This document shows, one piece after another, positions 29,491 through 41,065 of a stretch of DNA of 64,000 nt; within the stretch, counting starts at the first letter, position 1; every line of letters begins with the position of its first letter. Origin of the DNA: Typhlomys cinereus (lineage: Eukaryota; Chordata; Mammalia; Rodentia; Platacanthomyidae); NCBI GenBank assembly GCA_023101885.1, contig JALPQD010000224.1:2570696-2634695 (forward strand). Direction: 5' to 3'. The notes under the pieces were generated by a model, which was given only the letters and a program-made list of their open reading frames with translations, had not been told where the DNA came from and did no database searches. Made by a program: the position numbers and the translations under genes.

Positions 29491-30219
29491 AGAGTTGGTT
29501 TCTCTTACAAAGCAACTGCCCAGGAGTGGAAGAGATGGTCACATAGAGAAGCAGAATCAGCTGTGATTCAAGGGGGCCAGTCTTGGCAAAGTTGTCCACA
29601 TGGTTTTGGTTTTAGAAGCGTCAGTGATGCAAGAGAGAGGAGATTGTGGAGTCCTCCTCCAAGATTTCAAAAATTGGCAGAATCCAGGCATCATGAGGCA
29701 AGAAGCCTGCAGTTTAGAGACCCAAGAAGGGCAGTTTGTGCTGTGGAATTAAAGCCTAGTTTGCCATTGAGAAGTAAAGATGTTAGAAATGCCAGAGACA
29801 ACCTGGGACACCTGGCAAGGAGAACTGTATATCCTGGGAGGAGTCAGCTCAAGAGAGCAACGTATTCTATGGGTAGTTGCATTGGAAGGGTGGAACCAAA
29901 GCCCTTTGGAACCGAGATGATTTCAAGGAGAGGCTCACCTGTTGGACTTGGAGCTACAAGATTTGGAGTTTGTCCTGCTGGTTTCCGGCCTTGTTATGGA
30001 CCGATCTTTCCTGGATATGCCCCCATTCCTTCCTTTTGGAATGGGAATGTTTATTCTGTGCCATTGTATGTTGGAAGTATGTAACTTGTCTTTTGATTTT
30101 ACAGGAGACTTTGGACTTTGGACTTTTGGACTGTTGGGACTACTGTTGTGTCTATGAAGACTTTTAAAGTTGGACTGAGTGTGGTTGAATAATGAGGTGG
30201 CAATGAGCCTGGGGTGGAG

Positions 30220-30574
30220 TGTTACGGTTTGAAATGTGTCCCCCACAGTCTCATGTGTTTGGCAAGGTCATGTCCCTTGAGAGGTGGAGCCTTGCTGGAG
30301 GAAGGCAGTCACAAGGGGTGGGCCTTGAGGTGGATTAGTCCCACCTTACTTCCAGGAGAAGTGTGCCTTTGCAGCAAGCAGTCTGCCGCTCTCAGCTTCC
30401 AAGATGTCTGTAGTGACTTAGCCTCTTCCACCTTTGGCCAGACAGCCATGCCGCCTCCACCATGAGAAACTGACCTTCCCTCTGGAACCGTAAGCTGAAT
30501 AAACCTCTTTTTCTCCCTGAAGTTGATTGACTTTGGGTGTTCTTTCACAGCAATAGTTAAGAATAACCGTTACA
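30220..30574 (+). repeat. 3' LTR of the MaLR element
   Basis: 355 bp, TGTTACGG to GTTACA, with AATAAA near 30498. The same landmarks as the 5' LTR appear in order, with a one-base deletion near position 56. Confidence 0.9.
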
Positions 30575-30639
30575 AAAGTTCTTCCTGTATCTAGCTGAAC
30601 TTCTGCCTCTCCCTACATGGTCACCTGTTGATCCTAGCG

Positions 30640-30835
30640 CTGACAGGTCTTTTTTTTTTTTTTAATATACATTCTATTTGTTTAAGAGAAAGGACAGAAG
30701 AGGCTTGTACATGCATGCCATTGGGGGATTCTGGTCTCTCTTTTACCACATGGGCTTCCCAGGGATCAAACTGAGGACTCAGGTCACCAAGTTTGCAAGC
30801 AGCCAGTCACCTTACCCACTTTCATAGTGGCATTG
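30640..30835 (-). mobile_element. B3-like SINE remnant
   Basis: T-rich start, 'taccacatgggcttcccagg' and 'caagtttgcaagcagccagt' follow the minus-strand pattern. Confidence 0.5.
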
Positions 30836-31245
30836 AAAGCGTTGACTCTGGGAACATTTGTAAAGAATAAGTAGTTAAACTTCAAATATTTTTTAATTAA
30901 AAAATAACAACAGAGATTCTGGAGTAAGTTGGCAGACTAGCAACTGTCTCTAGGTGACCTGTTTAAGGAAAATTAAGTGTCAGTATGTGAAATGAAAGAC
31001 TGTGTTCTAAAGAGGGAAAGAAGAAGAGCTTTAGAAATGTGGGAAGGTAATAACAGGACAGCTGAAAAGCAGATGTGGGTGTTGTGTGTTTGTGTGTGTG
31101 TGTGGGGTGCATAGCCACAGGCAGTGTGAAGGGAAAGGAGCCAAAGAGATCACAGTTCCAGCTGCACAGCTTCACAGTGGGGAGATAGGAAACGGAAGCC
31201 TCGTGAAAGGTAAGCCCCACAGCCCTGCATAAAGATATTGGAGAA
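30836..31245. other. Short MaLR scrap and unique sequence
   Basis: 'tgggaacatttgtaaagaat' near 30849 resembles the family M LTR. The rest is unassigned, with a (GT)n at 31083-31105. Confidence 0.35.
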
Positions 31246-31890
31246 CCACTCAAGACAAGTGCATAGCCAGCAGAATCCTTAATTCAGATGTAGTTTCTCA
31301 GAGTGTTGTGTGAACACTTATCCTGGGGAGACGCCACAACCATCTTTGTACATCAGATAAGAGTTCCACAAAGACCAAAGAAAATATGTCCCAAGCCCAG
31401 CTTGACAAGCCAATGAGTTTATTGTAGTTACTAACAGGAACAAGCATGACTCAAACCAGAAAGTCCATCTTAGCATGGAAGCTGCACCCCGGAGGTCTCT
31501 GCCACAGGACTTGCTGTGAGGGTCTCCTGCAGGCTTCTGGATGCCCTAGGTTCTCTCCCGGGCTTCCCCACTGCTCCAGAATCTCTCTCCAACTTCTTGA
31601 CAGGTCTGCTCAGGGGTCTCTTCCAGGTTTGACTGCTCCCCAGTCTTCCTTTCTCTGGTCTCTTCCAGATGGCTTGGCTGTTCAGCAGTTTCTTCTAAGG
31701 GTTTTCTGGTGGGGGTCTCCTTCAGAGTGTCTGAAACCCCTCAGCAGCCCCCCTTTTTATCTTCTTGGCCATAAGATCTTCTGCCTACACAGATCTCATG
31801 TTCTGGCCACTTCTTTCTTTCCTAACACACTGTACAGGCAGAACATTAGCCAGCCCAGGACATATGACCTCGGAAGTGTCAGGAGGGTGA
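31246..31890 (-). mobile_element. Probable ERV LTR, antisense, family unknown
   Basis: 'gagtttattgtagttactaa' gives an antisense AATAAA, followed by repeated CT-rich units ('ggtctcttccaggtttgact', 'ggtctcttccagatggcttg', 'ggtctccttcagagtgtctg'). The layout resembles rodent ERV LTRs. The 157-codon plus frame here is not considered a gene. Confidence 0.4.
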
Positions 31891-31924
31891 GAGAAACTGA
31901 CCAGACTATAGGCAGCTAACTGTG

Positions 31925-33490
31925 ATCAGCAGAAGCAAAGAAGGAAGGTCAAAACACAAACCAATCAATTTAGAGTGAAAAAAAAAAAAACCCACAAAGA
32001 ATCAATGAAACAAAAATTTCATTCTTTGTAAACGTAAGCAAGATTGACAAACCTTTAGCTAATCTAACCAAAAGAAAGAAAAGATATTAATAAAATGAGA
32101 AATTACATAAATGAGAGTCAAACAAATAAACTCAAAGAAAGAAATGACGTGATCATCCCAATAGATGCAGAAAAAGTCTTTGACAAAATGCCATATCTCT
32201 TTGTGATAAAAGCTTCAGAATGGTTAGGGACAAATGGAGCATATCTCAGCATAATAAAGGCCTATACAACAAACCTAGGGCCTGCATCATGCCAGTGTAG
32301 AAAAACTGGAAGCATTCCCACTAATATCAGAAATAAAGCAAGTGTATTCATTCATTTTACTCGTATTGAATACAGTACTTGAAGTCTTAGTAGGTAAGAA
32401 GACATAAGGGAATAAGAGGGATATAAATAGGAAAGAAAGAAATCAGACATCCTTACTTGTAGATGATATGATTCTATACGTGAGATATTCGAATGACTAT
32501 ATCAGAAAACTCCAGGAGCTGATAACACTGTCAGCAAAGTAGTTTACAAAATTAACAAGAGAAATCAATAGTCTTTATATATACTAATGACAAACATACT
32601 GAGAATGAAATCAGGGAAACTATTCTATTCATGACAGCCACAACAATCCCCTGGACTCGATTTAACCAAAGAAGTGAAAGAACTGTATCACAAAAATTTA
32701 AGACACTCAAAAGATATGGAGGAAGATGCTAAAAGATGGAAAGACCTCCCATGATTGTTGAACAGAAGAATTCATGTTGCAAAAATGGCTGCTCTCAGGG
32801 TCAGTGCAATCCTAATAAAAGGTCATTCTTCATGGAAAAAACAATTTAAGATTCATATGGATGCACAAAAGATCACAGATCTTTTGAATACTGCAAAAGT
32901 TATCACCATACTTGATTTCAAGTTATACTATAGAGCCATAGCAATAAAAACAACATGGTACCTAGATCAATGGAATTTAACATAATACCCAGAAACAAGG
33001 CCACCCAACTAAGGGTAACCTGATTTTTAATAATCATGTCAAAATTATACATTGGAGATAAACAATATCTTCAACAGATGCTGCTGAGAAAACTGGGTAT
33101 CCATATGTAGAGCAATGGAATTAGATCTTTATTGCTCCACATCCACAAAAATAAACTCCAAATTAATTAAGGACTTAAACATAGGACCTGAAATTCTGAA
33201 CCTGTAAGTAGGGAGTACACCTCAAGCAATGTAGACACAGGGAAGGACTTTCTGAACAGAAGTCCAGTTGTTCAGTAAATAAAGCCAGCAGTCTACAAAA
33301 GAAACCTCATGAAACCAAAAAGTCTTTGCACAGCAAAGGAAACAGTTAATTGAAGAGTCAGCTCACAGAATGGAGTAAAGTCTATGTTTATACCCACAAA
33401 TCAGTGCATCTCTCAGAAGAAACTGTGGACTTTTGAACAGTGGTTGGGACTGTTAAATATTATGGGGACTTTTGAAGTTGTGAAGAATGC
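31925..33490 (+). mobile_element. Degenerate L1 ORF2 fragment (reverse-transcriptase region onward)
   Basis: The frame at 32095-32382 contains IPIDAEKVFDKM and LSIIKAY, matching the L1 ORF2 RT region with its 'DAEKAFDK' motif. Downstream pieces match the later ORF2 ('ctgctgagaaaactgggtat'). Many stops. It is inactive. Confidence 0.8.
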
Positions 33491-33499
33491 ATTTTGTCT

Positions 33500-33965
33500 T
33501 TAGAAATGGCCAAAAGCCTATGAGGTTCATGGGCAGAATGATTTGCTTGTGAAATTCTCCCATGGGCTCACGTGTTTCAATACTTGCCTCTCAGCTGGTG
33601 GCACTAGTTTTGAATATTGCGGATGGAGGTTGTCATAGTTAGGCACAGGTATCAACTTGACAATTGGGGGTTTGAGCTCTCGGCACATTTGTAGAGAATT
33701 AGTGGTTGAGAATTTGGTACCGGGAGTGGGGTGCTACTGATAAATCTATGTGGATTTTGTGGGTTTTGAATGGTTTTGCTGGACAAAGTTTGAAATGTTT
33801 GAAGATTTTGACTTTGTGGGTTACCAATACCGTTCTGCAAGCTTCCTGACTGCAGATGCCTTCCTGATGAAATATGTTCTCCTGAACTGTCTGAATTAAC
33901 TTTTTCTCCCTTGCTTCTTTTGATGAGAATTTCATGACAGCAATGAGAAGTATTACTAATACTTC
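33500..33965 (+). mobile_element. MaLR LTR fragments and MaLR internal start
   Basis: A MaLR LTR 5' scrap ('cccatgggctcacgtgtttc') is followed at 33632 by the first 80 bp of a family M LTR ('ggcacatttgtagagaatta'). It then jumps to 'tttggtaccgggagtggggt', the MaLR primer-binding region. The LTR is thus internally deleted between its 5' part and the internal region. Confidence 0.6.
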
Positions 33966-34590
33966 AGGTAATCAAAATAATGCTAAGCAGAAAAAGCAAT
34001 ATTGAAAGTATCACAATGCCTGATCTCAAATTCTTCTTCAGAGCTGTAGTGACAAAACAGCTTAGTAATGGCACAAAACAGATATATAGACCAAGGGAAC
34101 AGCCATAAACCCTTGCAACTACAACCACATTGTTTTTGATAAAGGTGCACAAAACATACACTGGAGAAAAGAATCCTCTTCAACAAATGGTGCTGGCAAA
34201 ATGTCACATGTAATGCAGAAGAATGAAACCAAACTTTTGTTTCTCAACATGTACAAAACCCACCTCGCAATGGGTTGTTGCTGTTGTTACTATCATGACA
34301 GACCTTAATGCAAAACCTGAAACTTTGAAACCTAGCTAAGGGAAGACATAGGTAAAACACTTCAAAACATAGAGATGGACAAGGGCTTTCTGAGAAGCAT
34401 TCCAGTAATCCCAGAAATTGACTAATGAGGTCACATAAAAATAGTTTCCTTTGGGAATTGGGGTGGGAGGCACTGGGGGATGGGGAGGGAGAGGGGTGGG
34501 GAGGGGGAGCAGGGGGTAGGGGGGGAGGAGGAGGGAGGGAGGGAACTGGTGTACCTAATAAGTTTGTATGAGCTGAAATAAAAAAAAAAT
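33966..34590 (+). mobile_element. L1 3' fragment with G-rich 3' UTR end
   Basis: 'tgatctcaaattcttcttca', 'ggaacagccataaacccttg' and 'aaatggtgctggcaaaatgt' are late ORF2. At 34440-34590 a polypurine/G-rich tract and 'aataaaaaaaaaataaaa' form an L1 3' end. Confidence 0.7.
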
Positions 34591-34609
34591 AAAATAAAAT
34601 AAAAAAGAA

Positions 34610-34842
34610 AAAAAATAGTTTCCATACCATACAGCAAATGAAATAATCAGAAGGGTAAAGAGACAGCCACAGGGTGAGAGAAAACTTTGGCCAACTGTCC
34701 TTGTAATGAATTGATATCTAGAACTTATAAGGAACTCCAAAAATTAAATAACAAACACCATCCAGTAAGTAAAAGAGAAAATAAATAGTTCTCAGAGGAA
34801 GAAATGTGCATTATCAATAAGTAGATGAAGAAAGTATGTGAC
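34610..34842 (+). mobile_element. L1 ORF2 3' fragment
   Basis: 'gataaccagaagggtaaaga'-like start, 'tgatatctagaacttataag' and 'gaactccaaaaattaaataa' continue the ORF2 of the preceding piece. The G-rich 3' end at 34440-34590 therefore interrupts an older L1. Confidence 0.6.
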
Positions 34843-35252
34843 ATTGTTGCAGTGTTCATGGCTGTTCCTGATAAATTCATAACAAAAGCTTAAGGGAACA
34901 ATATGATTCTTCCAATTCTGGGTTATAGTTCTTAGCCTTGCTTGGCAGAGATCTTATACCAACCCAGGAGCCAAATGAATTGGCCACATCATACCCACAG
35001 GGATTACTGAGAGAGGGACAAACCTCACTTTCCAGACTAGGTGCCTGCCAATCAATATATACTGAAGAATGTCAACTTATTGAATCAGCTTCCCATCTTT
35101 TCTATGTGCCCAGGGAATGGTTCCAGTACAATGAACTGGATCTTCCCACATCAATCAGATAATCTCCTGTAGGCTTGCTCAAGGGCTTAATTTGACTACT
35201 AACTAGTCATGAATGTGCCCAGAGCTCAATCTTCAATTATCAAGGTAACACC
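34843..35252 (-). mobile_element. MaLR/MT-like LTR (family M)
   Basis: Antisense 'cctgataaattcataacaaa', 'cttcccacatcaatcagata' and 'aggcttgctcaagggcttaa', then 'gtgcccagagctcaatcttc'. It splits the L1 at 34610 from the L1 at 35255. Confidence 0.7.
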
Positions 35253-35254
35253 TG

Positions 35255-35559
35255 AATATCTAAGCTAGCACAAACATCATTCACCATTGGGAAACCTGAA
35301 TCAGAACTACACCGAGATTCCATTTCACTCCTAATCAGAATAATTATCAAGGAAAAAAAGCCAATAAATGCTGGGAGGCATTTAGAGCAAAGAAACTCTG
35401 ATACACTGTAGATAGGAATGTGAATTAGTATAGCCACCATGGAAATTCCCCCAAATAACTAAAAATAGATCTGTGATCTATCTGTGTGTATTACACACAA
35501 TTACACCACTCCTAGGTTTATATCCAGGGCTATCTAAGTCAACACACAAGTGAGATATT

Positions 35560-35595
<36 letters not shown>

Positions 35596-36300
35596 TATTG
35601 CTGTACTGTTTACAATACCCAAGATATGGAACCAGCCAGAACATTTGTCAGTAGACGAATAGGTAAAGAAAGCCAAGGGTGGCACAGAAACAGCAAAACT
35701 GAAAACAACAAACCACAATCCAGGACACCAGAGACCCTACATAATTCACCTGGAACCAGACCAGCCAAATCTCTCCCCATCCTAAAGCTCAGGGAAACTT
35801 GCGGAAGAGGGGGCGGCAAGATTGTAAGAGCCTAAAGATGGGGAGGAGCAATGATATGCAAGATACTCCACACAAGTTAGGGTTGCAGTAGCCATAATCG
35901 GACTTTGCATGACCTGCGCAATGACTGACATGTCAACGACCCCCGAAAGTCTAGCATGGATCACAGGCCCTAGGATCCTTAGAGGCAAGGGATTGACAGT
36001 CATAATAGTGTTCCCATACCAGAGGGAACAATGCCACTGAGTCCTGACAAATTACTAGAGTGGAGGACTCAGAGGGAAGTTTGGCATTCACACAATAGGA
36101 TGCTCCAGGGAATGGGAGGGGGAGGGGAGACACTGGGAGAAGGGGGGGGTGGAGTGTGAAAGGAAGGGGAAAAGGGGGAGGGTGCAAGGAGGACTGGAGA
36201 GGGGTGGAGGGAGAGAAAGGACTGGGTACCTATTAAGCTTGTATGATTGGGGAAAAATAAATAAATAAGTAAATAAATAAGCAAATAAATAAATAAATAA
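35255..36300 (+). mobile_element. L1 ORF2 end and 3' UTR with (TA)n
   Basis: 'gaaactctgatacactgtag' and 'gttgaatagt'-like late ORF2 lead to 'attgctgtactgtttacaat'. A (TA)n interrupts at 35563-35592. A 3' UTR with 'actgagtcctgacaaattac', a G-rich tract and (AAAT)n ends the element. The same 3' UTR recurs at 54054. Confidence 0.75.
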
Positions 36301-36334
36301 ATAAAACATATCCCTCCTCCCCCCCCAAAAAAGG

Positions 36335-36480
36335 AAAGCATGCCATGCACGCAGCACTTGGGAGGCAGAGGCAGGAGGATTGCTGATAATTTGAGGACAG
36401 TCTGGTCTACCTAGTGACTTCCACTATAGCCTTAATTACAGGGATATCTCAGCCCCCATGCTCCCAAACTAAGAAAATAA
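36335..36480 (+). mobile_element. B1-like SINE
   Basis: 'gcagcacttgggaggcagag' and 'caggaggattgctgataatt', then 'cagtctggtctacctagtga', are B1 landmarks. Confidence 0.75.
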
Positions 36481-36599
36481 TAAATACATAAATGAAAAGG
36501 TGGAAAGCACACAATCTAATGAAAGTATAATTGATTTGTATTTTATGTCCCAAAGAATATGGAAATAAAATAATTTTTTTCAAAACACCTGGGCCAAGG

Positions 36600-36829
36600 C
36601 CTGGAGAGATGGCTCAGGGGTTAAGAGTTTGTCTCCCGAGCAGAAGGTCCTGAGTTTGGATCCCAGGTCCCATGTAAAATCACCAAGCAGAAATGGTGTC
36701 AGCCTGCACTTCTGGCCCTGTGGAGAGAGCCTGGGAAATCCCAGAGCGAAGCAAGAAGGAGGCAGAAGCAATCCAGCAATTCCCAAAGTCACCCTTAGTT
36801 CTCCACAGGGACATACAATGCCCTCTCTC

Positions 36830-36871
<42 letters not shown>

Positions 36872-36933
36872 TATAAATAAGTAAGTAAATAAATAAATAA
36901 GTAAACAAATAAATAAATAAAATATTTTTAAAA
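36600..36933 (+). mobile_element. Second SINE type ('T type'), reference copy
   Basis: Head 'ctggagagatggctcagggg', B box 'gagtttggatcc', body 'cacttctggccctgtggaga' and 'agtcacccttagttctccac', then (CT)n, (CA)n and (AAAT)n. Flanks 'acctgggccaag' on both sides are a target duplication. It shares its head with the first type but has a different body. Confidence 0.88.
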
Positions 36934-36939
36934 AACCTG

Positions 36940-37925
36940 GGCCAAGATCTGCAAAGAAATAGAAATACTTTTGATCTTATTCTGAAAACAAAAATGTGTA
37001 CTTGATAAACATAAAAATGCCAAAAGTTCCACATGTCACATTTCTGAGCCATAATGTAATGCACTTAAAAACAACCAAAACAGAATTGAAAGATTACTTC
37101 TTTGAAAATATTAAAATGATTCTTTTAAGACTAGGCCAGGCTACTAATCCAGAACACAACTACAAAGCGTAGATATACATACTGACAAAAATGTCACGTC
37201 CACAGGTGTGTGGTGTTTGCGAAAGATTCTCTGACTCGAGGTTCTAGAAGTGCCAGGTTGTGTTCCCAGGAACTTAGCGCTGCCCTGAGACGTGCCACGC
37301 CATCTTGGTACAAGCAGAGCAGCAGTAGAGGATTGCTGCAGACATCGGGATGAAGTCAGCGGGCAACCTCCTGCCGAGCCTGAACTTGACCTTACAGTCC
37401 GGTTCAGCACCAGACTCCCTGCAGCTGCTACAAATCATTTACTTGCATGCAAGACCACAACTGCCTCAGGCAGCAGAGGGGAATCAGCAGCAACAGCTGT
37501 GCTGGGAACGGTGATTATTGCTCTGAGATGAGTGTTCTGAGTTCCTTCCCCTCTGGTTCACACGGGTGAACTCAGTCCCCAGTGATGGCATTGGGATGAA
37601 GGCCTTTGGGAAGTGACCTATGGCATCATTGTCTTTAAAAGCAACTCCACAGAGCAGCCTCGTCTGTTCTGCTGTGTGAAGCACACGGTGAATACACTGT
37701 GAACGGGCAAGAGGCTTTTCATAGACACTGAATCTACCACTGCTTTGATCTTCAACTTTCTGACCTTCAGAATCCTGAGAAAAAAAATTCTGAAAAGCTA
37801 TTTATTGGTGGTTCATGCTGACTGGGGAAGGGGACCACTTACCTCAGTGGTGTAGCCACTGATATACCGCCGTGCTCCGGCAAGGGCCCAACCACAAGTG
37901 AATAAAGGCAACTGTACAGGCTCCT
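36940..37925. other. Unique sequence; GC-richer part 37140-37690
   Basis: No repeat, RNA or gene recognised. The middle part is balanced in composition and not simple. The short frames at 37144-37410 and 37292-37531 have no recognised homologue. Confidence 0.3.
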
Positions 37926-37929
37926 CTTC

Positions 37930-38292
37930 TCCGTTGCTATGAGATATCACTCAAACTCAAGCAACTTAAGGGAGAAAAGGAGATTTATTCAGCTTACAGT
38001 TCCAGAGGGGAGATACAGTCCTTCATGGCAGAAAAGACATGGCTGGTGGCAGAAGCTGGAAGAGACCTGAGTCACGTCCTTCGTGGGGACAGAGAGCTGC
38101 TGCAAGCTCAAGAGCAGGGTCACTCACTCAAGCAGGGTGGGGCTAACCAACCTCCAGGCCCACCCCTGTGACTGCCTTCTTCCAACAAGGCCCCACCTCC
38201 TAAAGGTGCCATGACCTTCCAAAAAACTGGCAGCAGCTAAGGATTCAAACACATAAGACTGTGGGGGGCAATTCACATTTCAAATCATGACA
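37930..38292 (-). mobile_element. MaLR-type LTR, solo
   Basis: Antisense match to the LTRs of the 28088 element: 'cttaagggagaaaaggagat', 'acagttccagaggggagata', 'cacccctgtgactgccttct' and 'gactgtggggggcaattcac'. Complete in length. Confidence 0.85.
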
Positions 38293-38299
38293 GCAAGCC

Positions 38300-38712
38300 T
38301 TTGTAAGGTCAGTGGGTGTTACAGTTTGTCTGCATGTTGCTAGTAAATTCGTAACCAAAAAGCACAAGGAAACATGGAGTTTTACACTTGCTCATGATTC
38401 TCCATTAAAGTTCGTAATCTACCTTGGTAGGAAAGTTCAAACGAACACCAGAAGTCTAAGGAACCAATCACACCATGTCTACAGTGATTGCTGAGAGAAA
38501 GGGGCAAACCTTACTTGCCAGACTACAAATCTGAACCAGCTTTGTCTATCTCTCTAGGGAATGGTCCCGCCCACTATAGGCTGGTTCTCACAGCAGTTCA
38601 GTTCTCACCTGCAGACTTGCTCAGGGCTTGCCTGAGTATTAATTCCTCACAGATGTGCTCAGAGTTCAGCCTTCGATTGTCAAGTTGGCACCTGTGTCTA
38701 ACTAGCACAGTG
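38300..38712 (-). mobile_element. MaLR/MT-like LTR (family M)
   Basis: Antisense landmarks 'gttgctagtaaattcgtaac', 'gacttgctcagggcttgcct' and 'gatgtgctcagagttcagcc', then 'gtcaagttggcacctgtgtc'. It lies directly next to the previous LTR. Confidence 0.75.
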
Positions 38713-38714
38713 GG

Positions 38715-40330
38715 ACACATACACACATGCACGCACACATTCAGGCACGTGCGCACTCTTGCATGTTGTATGCAACATGAAAGCAGAAGAGAGGAAGAAG
38801 GTTTTCGGTGGGAGAAGGCAGGGGGATGACATATATGAATTATGTACATATATGAATCTCTCAAAGTATAAAAGGAAAAACATCATATAAAAATAAAATT
38901 CTGTTGTTTGTAAACTCCCCAGTCTGCTGTTCTGTGATCATCTGAATGGTCCAAGTAGCTAGAAGCTTTTTGAGGATAAAACCTGCAGAGATGGGTTCTC
39001 TAGCATGTGACCAGCCCCGCGCAGAGCTTGTGATCATAGCAGCCTATGATGAGGCCCCAGAATCAGACCACTCCATTCCATTTCTTCTGGTGTAGAACTC
39101 AGGATGTGGACCGACACTGAACACAGCAACTTACACAGACCGTATCAGTGTGTAAAGTGTGCCACTGGAGCAACACTGAAGAGGACAGCACACAGCAGCT
39201 GGTGTGGTGATTAAAGTTCTGTCACGTTTGTTCATCAGCAAATTTGGAAGAGAACCTGAGGATGCCTGAGTTTCTTACAAAACTCTTTGCTTCACAGTCT
39301 TTACTATCAGAAATAGACTGTGCCTACCAAACTTCTTTGAAAATTATGAGCTATCTCATGCACCAAAATTATATGTATGCATATAACGTGCACTGCATAA
39401 AGAAAAATAAACACCTGAGGTCTTCAGAAATGGCCTTTGTCAAATATAACTTCTTTCCTCTCCACCAAAGACAGCAATTCACCTCCAATTTTTTTTGGAA
39501 TCCCTTTGACGTTCATTATAGTCTTATTAATACTATTAATAATCATCATTGTTATTAATTATTAACAATACATTATTTAACTTTATAATTTTTAAACTTT
39601 TCAATAAATACTTATACATGATCGTCTAGCTTCCATTTTATTCAATGTGGTATTTTTTAGACAAATTTATGTTTTAAATATTAATTGTATTCTTTACTGA
39701 GTAACCTACAAATTAATGATGCAAAAAAATAAATTAATGATGCTAAAACCTATCTCAGAGAAGATTCTTGTGATATGATGAACATAGAAAAGTATTTAGA
39801 ACAGTATTTTATCTTAAGTAATGCATTAGCTATAGCCACGACTTATTGTGAAACCTCTTTAACCTGATTTAAGAAACAGTATTGTTTTCTCACACTCTTG
39901 TTCTTCATGGGTTATCAGTCCCTTGGAAATATTCTTTGTCCTTCCTGCTTATTTGTCCTCTTTCTCACGCTCTCACCCTCACAGGTGTCCTGCCTTATTG
40001 GTTCCCATAGACCTCTATGAGGAGACTGGCTACCAGAGCTGCATTTCTAACCATCACTTGCACAATCATTTGTGCTGATCGTGAGACATCACCAGAGGTT
40101 TCTGTTGGTCGCCGGACATTCTTTGCCTCCCCCAACAACTTCATGGAGTTACCTGGTAGTAGCTGTGGAGAAGGAAAGGTTAACCCATCCCAGCTCCTCC
40201 CCGCCCCCCGCCCTCTGTATCTATCCCACTCTATAAGCAGCAGACAGGATTCAGGTTCTTCCATTGGATGCTAGAGGCCTTGTCTCTGCAAGTTTTATCC
40301 TCAAATAGAACTTATGCTGCCCTAGAGTCA
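38715..40330. other. Unique sequence with AT-rich stretch 39480-39740
   Basis: A CA-rich stretch at 38712-38750 and AT-rich sequence from 39530 ('tattattaat' motifs). The 104-codon plus frame at 39244-39558 shows no known domain. No gene supported. Confidence 0.3.
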
Positions 40331-40334
40331 ACCC

Positions 40335-40640
40335 GTTCCTTGCTTTCCTTCAAAGTGACACATTCGCTGACATGCAACCAACACTATAGACAATTTCTGG
40401 ACATTTCCATCATTTTGCAGAGCAGGTCCACACCTTTAGCTATCTCTTCCATTCCCTTCTCAACCCTAAGCCCCAATCTACTTTCAGTTTCTGACATTTG
40501 TATTTTCTGGATATTGAAAGAAATTGTAACTCATTGGCTTCCGTGACAGACTTCTTTCACTTCCTAATGTCTTCCAGATTATTCCCAGTTAAATATGTCA
40601 ACATTTTGCTCTTTTTTTATGACTGTCACAGCAATTTATG
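40335..40640 (-). mobile_element. Old L1 3' UTR fragment
   Basis: 'caatttctggacatttccat', 'ctaagccccaatctactttc', 'agtttctgacatttgtattt' and 'tctttcacttcctaatgtct' follow the antisense end of ancient L1 3' UTRs. Confidence 0.6.
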
Positions 40641-40819
40641 CAAAACCTTCTTTTAAATGCTGGTACTTGAGAAGTTGAGAAAAATCCTGAAGAACTTTCA
40701 GCTACTTTTGGAAACTAAGGCTGCTAAGCCAGGGAGTAGACCTCCACATCCAGTGAATGTGACTGGGGAAGGAGGAAATGGTTATGTTATTGCAGGGAAG
40801 GAGATAGACAGTGGTTAGA

Positions 40820-41065
40820 GAGCTACAGAAGAGGATGGGGAGACGGCAGATCCCAGATCCCACATAAAAGCCAGGTAGGTGTGGCAACTATCTGTAATCT
40901 CATCTTTAGGGTGGCAAAGATGCAGAGTTCCCAGGTCAAGCTGGTTAGGGAGTCCAGCACATTTTCCAGCTCTGGGTTCAGGTGAGAGACCCTGCCTCAA
41001 TCAAAGTAGAAATCCATCAAAGAAGACACTTGCTGTTGTTGTACCTACTAGAGTCAGAGATAGAG
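40820..41065 (+). mobile_element. Composite tRNA+B1-like SINE remnant
   Basis: 'atggggagacggcagatccc', 'gtggcaactatctgtaatct', 'ggttagggagtccagcacat' and 'gagaccctgcctcaatcaaa' give tRNA-like then B1-like order. Confidence 0.5.

Larger units (their letters stand above)
28088..30574 (+). mobile_element. Nearly complete non-autonomous MaLR element (LTR-internal-LTR)
   Basis: Two direct LTRs (28088-28443 and 30220-30574) flank about 1.78 kb, which includes a nested SINE. The five bases AAAGT occur on both sides (28083-28087 and 30575-30579), a 5-bp target duplication as expected for ERVL-MaLR. Just after the first LTR 'aattggtaccgagtggtggg' corresponds to the MaLR primer-binding start. A G-rich purine run 'ggggtggag' precedes the second LTR. 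No pol or env is present, and gag-like frames are not recognisable. The 209-codon frame at 29455-30084 starts inside the SINE tail and is probably fortuitous. Confidence 0.9.

Noticed and set aside
29455..30084. 209-codon plus frame as a host gene
   Set aside because: Its ATG lies in the tail of a SINE nested in a MaLR element, and the rest is MaLR internal sequence.
31446..31919. 157-codon plus frame
   Set aside because: It overlaps a probable antisense LTR with repeated CT-rich units, and no family is recognised.
32095..32382. 95-codon frame with IPIDAEKVFDKM as an active reverse transcriptase
   Set aside because: It is a short piece of a degenerate L1 ORF2. The frame is broken on both sides and the catalytic core is not intact.
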